From Candidatus Obscuribacterales bacterium (GTDB lineage Bacteria > Cyanobacteriota > Vampirovibrionia > Obscuribacterales > Obscuribacteraceae), in assembly GCA_949127735.1 (NCBI GenBank), contig CASBPX010000154.1:1-46102 (forward strand): a stretch of 46,102 nt of DNA, given 5' to 3'. Made by a program: the position numbers and the translations under genes. The notes beneath the pieces were generated by a model. The model saw nothing but the letters and a program-made list of their open reading frames with translations. It made no database searches and was not told the origin of the DNA. This document shows, in pieces, positions 41,855 to 46,102 of this stretch (positions within the stretch are counted from its first letter, which is position 1; each line of letters begins with the position of its first letter).

Positions 41855-43477
41855 ATGTCTAAAATCACACTGCAACATTTGATTGATTTTTATTTGCGCA
41901 TTGATTTGCGTTCGCTTTCACTCTTTCGCATTCTTGTAGCACTGCTTTTAATTCACGACTGGTGTGTGCGCCTGCCTGACTTAGGTGCTTTCTATACTGC
42001 GTCTGGAGTTTTGCCGGTAGATGCTTTGCCAAAAGCGGGCGGCATTTATCATTTTTCTTTGCTTGATAATTGCCTTACTTTGGCCTCGGTGCAAATTGTT
42101 TTTGCTATCGGGTTACTTTTCTATCTGCTGCTTCTGGTTGGCTATCAGACTCGTATTGCCAAATTTGCCAGCTTCATCTTTTTTGCCAGTGTTTTAAGCC
42201 GCTCACTAGTTCTGCATGCCAGCAGCCATTTAGTTTTGGTAGTGATGTTAATGTGGTCGCTTTTTCTTCCACTGGGCAAGCGCTTTTCGCTCGATCGATA
42301 TTTTGCTGAGCGTCGGCCAGTCAAAAATACTGATGCACAAGACGCGTCTTGTGGTCTTCCAACTTCTTCGCTTTGTGCGCCTAGTCTTGCCGCTCTAGCT
42401 ATTGTTGGCCAAATTGCCGCTATTTATTTATTCACTGCTATCGTCAAATATGGCACGCCCTGGCAAGACTTCACTGCCCTTTATTACGCGCTGCAAATTG
42501 ATCAGATGATCACACCGCTTGGGCGCTGGTTGTCGGCAGCTCCGCTGTGGTCAATTAAACTGGCCACAGGTTCGACATTGGCTCTTGAATGGATTAGCGC
42601 TTTTCTAATTTTCTTTCCATTGTGGCAGCCGTTGCTGCGTCGAGTAGCAATCGTGTCGCTTGTTGCGCTGCATCTGGGCATCTGGTTGACTATCAATGTT
42701 GGTGATTTTTCACCGATTATGATTTCGACTTACGCTCTTTTGTTAATGCCGCAAGACTGGCTCTGGCTCTCCAAATTTTTTCCAGCACTGGGTGTGCTAG
42801 AGCAGCAGGAAGGAATTATTGAGACTAAAAAGCCATTTGTTCAGACACTACTGATGGTGCTGACTAATGCTGCCGTTGTTTTGATTGCTGCAGCAATTTT
42901 GCTCGACGCTTATAATATCAATGTGGCAGCGAGACTGAGACAGCCCAAACTCGAAGCGCCACCACTGTTAAAGGCCATTTCTAAAGGAGCGTTTCTTAAG
43001 CAAGACTGGCATCTTTTTGCTCCTGATGTTTTGCGTGACGATGGCTGGATGGTTGTGGATGGTATCACTGCAACGGGCGAACATATTGATCCATTGACAG
43101 GCAAAGAACCGACTTTAGCTAAGCCCGTCGATTTGCAAAGTCGTATTCCTTCCATTCTCTGGCGCAAATATTTCTATCGTTTGCAAAAGCCTGTCTTTAT
43201 TGCCTATCGACCATATTTGTGTCGCTATCTGCTAGAGCAAAGCCGGCTTAAATACGTGGACCGGCCGCAAGACCAGATAGTCGCTTTGAGTTTAATTTAT
43301 TGCCGCGAAGTAACGCAGGCTCCAGGTGTCGAACAACCGTTTGCGGTGGTGCCGGTGCTTCTCTGGCAGGCAAGGCTAAATGACCCTGACAGTCTGGTTT
43401 ATGACCGGAAGACCCGGCGGCAATCAGCTAAAGAACTACAGCCCGAAGTTGTGGATGACCAAGTAAGTAGCGATTAG
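41855..43477 (+). CDS. HTTM-domain membrane protein
   Basis: A 540-residue protein with about nine to ten membrane helices. The opening (LIDFYLRIDLRSLSLFRILVALLLIHDW) and the pattern of helices match the HTTM (horizontally transferred transmembrane) domain, related to the membrane part of vitamin-K-dependent gamma-carboxylase. The role of bacterial HTTM proteins is unknown. The C-terminal 180 residues are soluble-looking and include DWHLFAPDVLRDDGWMVVDG. The gene starts 15 bases after the glucokinase stop, probably in the same transcript. The repeat array at 43531 follows its end. Confidence 0.85.
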   Translation: MSKITLQHLIDFYLRIDLRSLSLFRILVALLLIHDWCVRLPDLGAFYTASGVLPVDALPKAGGIYHFSLLDNCLTLASVQIVFAIGLLFYLLLLVGYQTRIAKFASFIFFASVLSRSLVLHASSHLVLVVMLMWSLFLPLGKRFSLDRYFAERRPVKNTDAQDASCGLPTSSLCAPSLAALAIVGQIAAIYLFTAIVKYGTPWQDFTALYYALQIDQMITPLGRWLSAAPLWSIKLATGSTLALEWISAFLIFFPLWQPLLRRVAIVSLVALHLGIWLTINVGDFSPIMISTYALLLMPQDWLWLSKFFPALGVLEQQEGIIETKKPFVQTLLMVLTNAAVVLIAAAILLDAYNINVAARLRQPKLEAPPLLKAISKGAFLKQDWHLFAPDVLRDDGWMVVDGITATGEHIDPLTGKEPTLAKPVDLQSRIPSILWRKYFYRLQKPVFIAYRPYLCRYLLEQSRLKYVDRPQDQIVALSLIYCREVTQAPGVEQPFAVVPVLLWQARLNDPDSLVYDRKTRRQSAKELQPEVVDDQVSSD

Positions 43478-43530
43478 TTTGGCTTTGGGCGCGCGGCAAA
43501 GATTAAATGCGTTCGCTTTCGTTTTTCAAG

Positions 43531-43643
43531 ACTAGAGCGTATACGTTCTGGGTGTCTTTTGCCAAAACGTCTACGTTATAGGTATGCCTAAACTAGAGCG
43601 TTTACGTTTTAGGTGTTTTTTGCCAAAACGTATACGCTCTAGT
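43531..43643. repeat. four-arm alternating inverted-repeat array
   Basis: A 16-base motif (CTAGAGCGTATACGTT) occurs four times in alternating orientation: at 43532 (forward), near 43566 (reverse, 3 mismatches), 43593 (forward, 1 mismatch) and 43627 (reverse, exact). The outermost arms pair perfectly over 17 bases (43531-43547 with 43627-43643). The array can be read as two copies of a hairpin of about 52 bases, each with a GGTGT-T-rich-GCC loop. It lies between the convergent HTTM and six-repeat genes and may end transcription from both sides. Confidence 0.85.
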
Positions 43644-43706
43644 TTCTAAACCAGAGAGACCGATGCCGGAAGGTTGGTTGGATCTATCCTACCTGCACCC
43701 TACCAA

Positions 43707-45425
43707 TTAACGATTATTCCAGCCGCCTCGGCCGTTGCCGTTTCCATTTCCATGCCAGTTGCCACCATAAGACAAACTGCTTGTAATCATGGTGTTCAAT
43801 CTGTCCATGTCGGCTGTAATGCGCACAACGGCATCAGCAGGCACAACGCCATTCGGATTCAAACTTTGCAGCGAGAAAGAAATAGCATCCAAATCTCTGC
43901 GCAGATTTCTGGCAGCACGATTTGAAATTTTTCCACTAGCCACACTGCTGTCAATTTTGGCTTGCAACTCAGTTTTGCGCTTGATCATATCTTGCAATGG
44001 ATTTACAGCCAGCCGGTCGATTTTTGTGCTGAGTCGGTCTAAGTCGCCAATGATGCGCTCAGCTTCGGCGCGGTCGAGGTTTCCACCGGACGCGCGGAAA
44101 GCTGCTTCAACTGATGCTATCCAGGTGAGCGAAGAGTTTAGTTTCATGGCATCGATGCTTTTGATCGTTCCTCTGGCAGAACCTTCATCGATACGGCGTC
44201 GCAGAAGTTGTTGTTTGGCATCAATTTCAGGATATTGCACAGCAGTAGTTGAAACCGAATCTGCTTTTTCTTTTAATTCAGCAGCGATGCTTTCAGCGCC
44301 TTTCTTCAGAACATCAATTTCATTAGCAGTGAGATTGCCGTCAGCGCGATAGGATGTATACAACTGTTCAAGTCTGCGGTAGTCAGCTTTCAGGTCTTCT
44401 GCTTCCGCTCTGGTGATGCGGCCTGTCGCTAAATTGCTGTCAATATTTCTAGAGATGTCTGTCTGCTGGTTGTCGAACGTCCAGTTTCCGCCGCCAAAAC
44501 CGCCGCCGGCAACGTTGCCGTTATTCAATGACCGTGTAACTCGTTGGCTGAGGTTTTTCAAATCGGTAGCTAAAGTAATTGTTTCGCTGAGTTGCAAACC
44601 ATTGGCCCTAGCACCAGCTTCCAGGTTGGCGATTCGATCTGATTCTGATTTAAGTTGATCGTATTCGCGTCTTGTAATTTTGCCTGAAGCAATACCATCT
44701 TCAATTCGTTTTGCTTCAGCCGCTTGCTGGCCGTCAATACCTGGCCATGCCTGCACGTCTCTGCTGTTGGTCGCAACACTACGCTTGAGGGCGTCAAGCG
44801 CCTGATTCAGATTGTTGGCTTCATCAGCTGTGATTATGCCATCGTTATTTTTAAATTGATTTTTGTCGTTCCAGGCGCGGTTGTATTGATTCTGTAAAGA
44901 TTGAGCTTCTTCGATGGTCAGTCGGCCATTAGCGAGATTGCGAGTGATTCGCTGCCTGAGGTCATTAAACGATCCGTCGATATCGCCGATACTGGCAGTG
45001 ACCGTGCCGCCATATGTGGTGCTGCCGTAAGTGCTGCCACTGCCGCCGCTCATACCGAGTAATTGGTTAAGGTTGGTTTCTACTTTGCCCAATTCTGCGT
45101 TCAGAGTTGCGTATTCGATTGGCCCCAGCTGGCCATTAGCGCGATAGCTAAGCTCCATTGACTTAATGCGGTCAAGTTGAGATTTTAAATTTTGGGTATC
45201 AGCAGCAGACAATTTATTGGCGTTGATATTTTCAATGATTCGGTTGGTGATTTGCGATTCGCGCAGGGCAATAGGGTCTGAGCTGCTTGTGCCCGCGGCT
45301 GGTACGAGCAGACTTCTGAACATGTCTGTCCATTGATTCGACCAGGCCGGTTGTGGGGCGCTAAGTGCTGTCAGGCAGCAGGCCGCGATGATGGCGGGTT
45401 GGACAACTGAACGTTTGGCGCGCAT
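43707..45425 (-). CDS. exported protein with six related repeats
   Basis: A 572-residue protein with a signal peptide (about residues 1-29, ending PAWS). After this come six related units of about 70 residues, each with the pattern 'I-x-x-G-x-(I/L)-(T/S)-x-x-E-A', a long helix, a turn often Ala/Asn/Asp-Gly (YRANGQL, KNNDGIITADE, YRADGNL, ARANGLQ) and a second helix ending in Leu-rich residues. The turn in unit 2 (NNDGIITADE) resembles an EF-hand loop, so calcium binding is possible. A Gly/Asn-rich tail ends the protein. I do not know this family. No other gene shares its strand nearby except the DUF4241-like gene upstream. Confidence 0.8.
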   Translation of the reverse strand: MRAKRSVVQPAIIAACCLTALSAPQPAWSNQWTDMFRSLLVPAAGTSSSDPIALRESQITNRIIENINANKLSAADTQNLKSQLDRIKSMELSYRANGQLGPIEYATLNAELGKVETNLNQLLGMSGGSGSTYGSTTYGGTVTASIGDIDGSFNDLRQRITRNLANGRLTIEEAQSLQNQYNRAWNDKNQFKNNDGIITADEANNLNQALDALKRSVATNSRDVQAWPGIDGQQAAEAKRIEDGIASGKITRREYDQLKSESDRIANLEAGARANGLQLSETITLATDLKNLSQRVTRSLNNGNVAGGGFGGGNWTFDNQQTDISRNIDSNLATGRITRAEAEDLKADYRRLEQLYTSYRADGNLTANEIDVLKKGAESIAAELKEKADSVSTTAVQYPEIDAKQQLLRRRIDEGSARGTIKSIDAMKLNSSLTWIASVEAAFRASGGNLDRAEAERIIGDLDRLSTKIDRLAVNPLQDMIKRKTELQAKIDSSVASGKISNRAARNLRRDLDAISFSLQSLNPNGVVPADAVVRITADMDRLNTMITSSLSYGGNWHGNGNGNGRGGWNNR

Positions 45426-45489
45426 AAATTCTCCAAGAATAACTGTGTGGTGTGAATGATACCACTCTGTTCTTCTTGTCTACGCGCAA

Positions 45490-46102
45490 TTATTCCAGAG
45501 GCCTTATGCCCGTGCGTAAATTGAGCCGTAACGTTGAGTCTTCTTTTAGTGCAGAAGCTAACTGGAAAATCAGTTCGCAATCGTCCCCCTGGCTAGATGA
45601 TTCAATCACGGAACCCTGCACTTCTTCAGTGGCACTGCCGATGGAAACGCGCCCTTCGTGTACGTTGTAGGGCCCAGTAAGGATCACCTTGATTTTGTCA
45701 TCGCCAAGTTTTTCAATAGCGCAATCTAAATTAAGAGTTTGCAATTGTGCGTCAATCAATTTTATTTGGCCAGCAGAATTGTCGTTTAGAGACTTCAATA
45801 AATTGAGCTGCACCTGGACAAACTGGTCTTCTATTAAGACATAAAAATCTGTGACCAACGCAGCCACGGCGCCGCTTTTAGTCAGCCCCCAGTAGTCGCT
45901 ATAGCCGCCGTCACCAAAAGCAGACGCAAATACAACCATATTGGCTTTCGTTTTTTTGTTCAGCTCGGCTACGGCAAAGTCGCTCCGATTGCCCTCCAGC
46001 TTGCCGGCAATTTGTTCTTCGAAGATAGCTTCGCGATTGTCTTCGCTCATTTTGCAAATTGCATCAAGGTCGGCAAAACAGCTCAGGCCGCTGTCAACTG
46101 AA
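45490..46102 (-). CDS. DUF4241-like protein, 5' end beyond the window
   Basis: The reverse frame is open from the stop at 45490 through the window edge (residues DSGLSCFADLDAICK upstream of the ATG at 46050), so the gene is cut by the window end and ATG 46050 is probably internal. The part FASAFGDGGYSDYWG followed by ALVTDFYVLIEDQ matches the core of DUF4241 proteins, as does the upstream DSGL-x-CF-x-D. No reaction is known for the family; some members are thought to be immunity-like proteins. The C-terminal part (residues after 110 of the visible ATG frame) is a variable region without recognised motifs. Confidence 0.78.
   Translation of the reverse strand, partial: SVDSGLSCFADLDAICKMSEDNREAIFEEQIAGKLEGNRSDFAVAELNKKTKANMVVFASAFGDGGYSDYWGLTKSGAVAALVTDFYVLIEDQFVQVQLNLLKSLNDNSAGQIKLIDAQLQTLNLDCAIEKLGDDKIKVILTGPYNVHEGRVSIGSATEEVQGSVIESSSQGDDCELIFQLASALKEDSTLRLNLRTGIRPLE

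Noticed and set aside
43531..43643. CRISPR array
   Set aside because: The units alternate in orientation, and the intervals are short, related to each other and T-rich, unlike CRISPR spacers. No cas genes are present.
1..46102. Insertion sequence, integron, prophage or tRNA gene
   Set aside because: No transposase, integrase, terminal repeats, phage structural genes or tRNA-like cloverleaf were seen.

Overview
This is a gene-dense bacterial window of intermediate base composition. It holds 34 supported protein-coding genes, two of them cut by the window edges, and no rRNA, tRNA, CRISPR array or recognisable transposase. The housekeeping genes (L9, XseA/XseB, imidazolonepropionase, class II ribonucleotide reductase, dCTP deaminase, GlyQ, ROK glucokinase) are ordinary bacterial ones. 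The many long proteins of unknown family, the TPR, LRR and WG-like proteins, the HTTM protein and the MoxR-DUF58-transglutaminase set suggest a large-genome environmental bacterium. My best guess is the non-photosynthetic cyanobacterial relatives (Melainabacteria/Vampirovibrionia, Obscuribacter-like). That guess comes from gene style only and is not proven by any marker here.

Region 1-7.5 kb. The end of rplI has a clear terminator. It is followed by a reverse-strand block: a methyltransferase pair, then a four-gene operon headed at 5590 by an unusual in-frame fusion of a HigB-like toxin start to a HigA/ImmA-type antitoxin-peptidase. Three unknown genes follow, one DUF2314-like and one with a Cys/His tail. 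The block ends with the exonuclease VII genes xseA-xseB.

Region 7.5-19.6 kb. A forward RecB/Cas4-like putative nuclease and a ferritin-like protein lead into a lone hutI. A promoter preceded by three evenly spaced repeats drives a small coiled-coil gene, followed by a His-rich membrane protein. After a reverse DUF1574/SGNH-like protein and an aldo-keto reductase comes a ferredoxin-NADP reductase. A striking nested stem-loop then precedes nrdJ-dcd, a deoxynucleotide supply operon. A TPR gene closes the region.

Region 19.8-29.5 kb. All forward: an 837-residue orphan protein, an SDR/DUF2867 oxidoreductase, a ComEC channel that lacks the usual nuclease domain, an acyltransferase-3 protein coupled to an LRR protein, and a WG-like membrane protein.

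Region 29.4-37.7 kb. All reverse: MoxR ATPase, DUF58 protein and transglutaminase-like membrane protein as one overlapping operon, then an AAA ATPase and a TonB-like protein.

Region 37.8-46.1 kb. Forward glyQ, a secreted phosphodiester-glycosidase-like protein, glucokinase and an HTTM membrane protein. A four-arm inverted-repeat array sits at the convergence with a reverse secreted protein built of six repeats. A DUF4241-like gene runs off the window end.

The most unusual items are the fused toxin-antitoxin gene (4283-5590), the hairpin before nrdJ (15965-16018), the alternating repeat array (43531-43643) and the six-repeat secreted protein (43707-45425).
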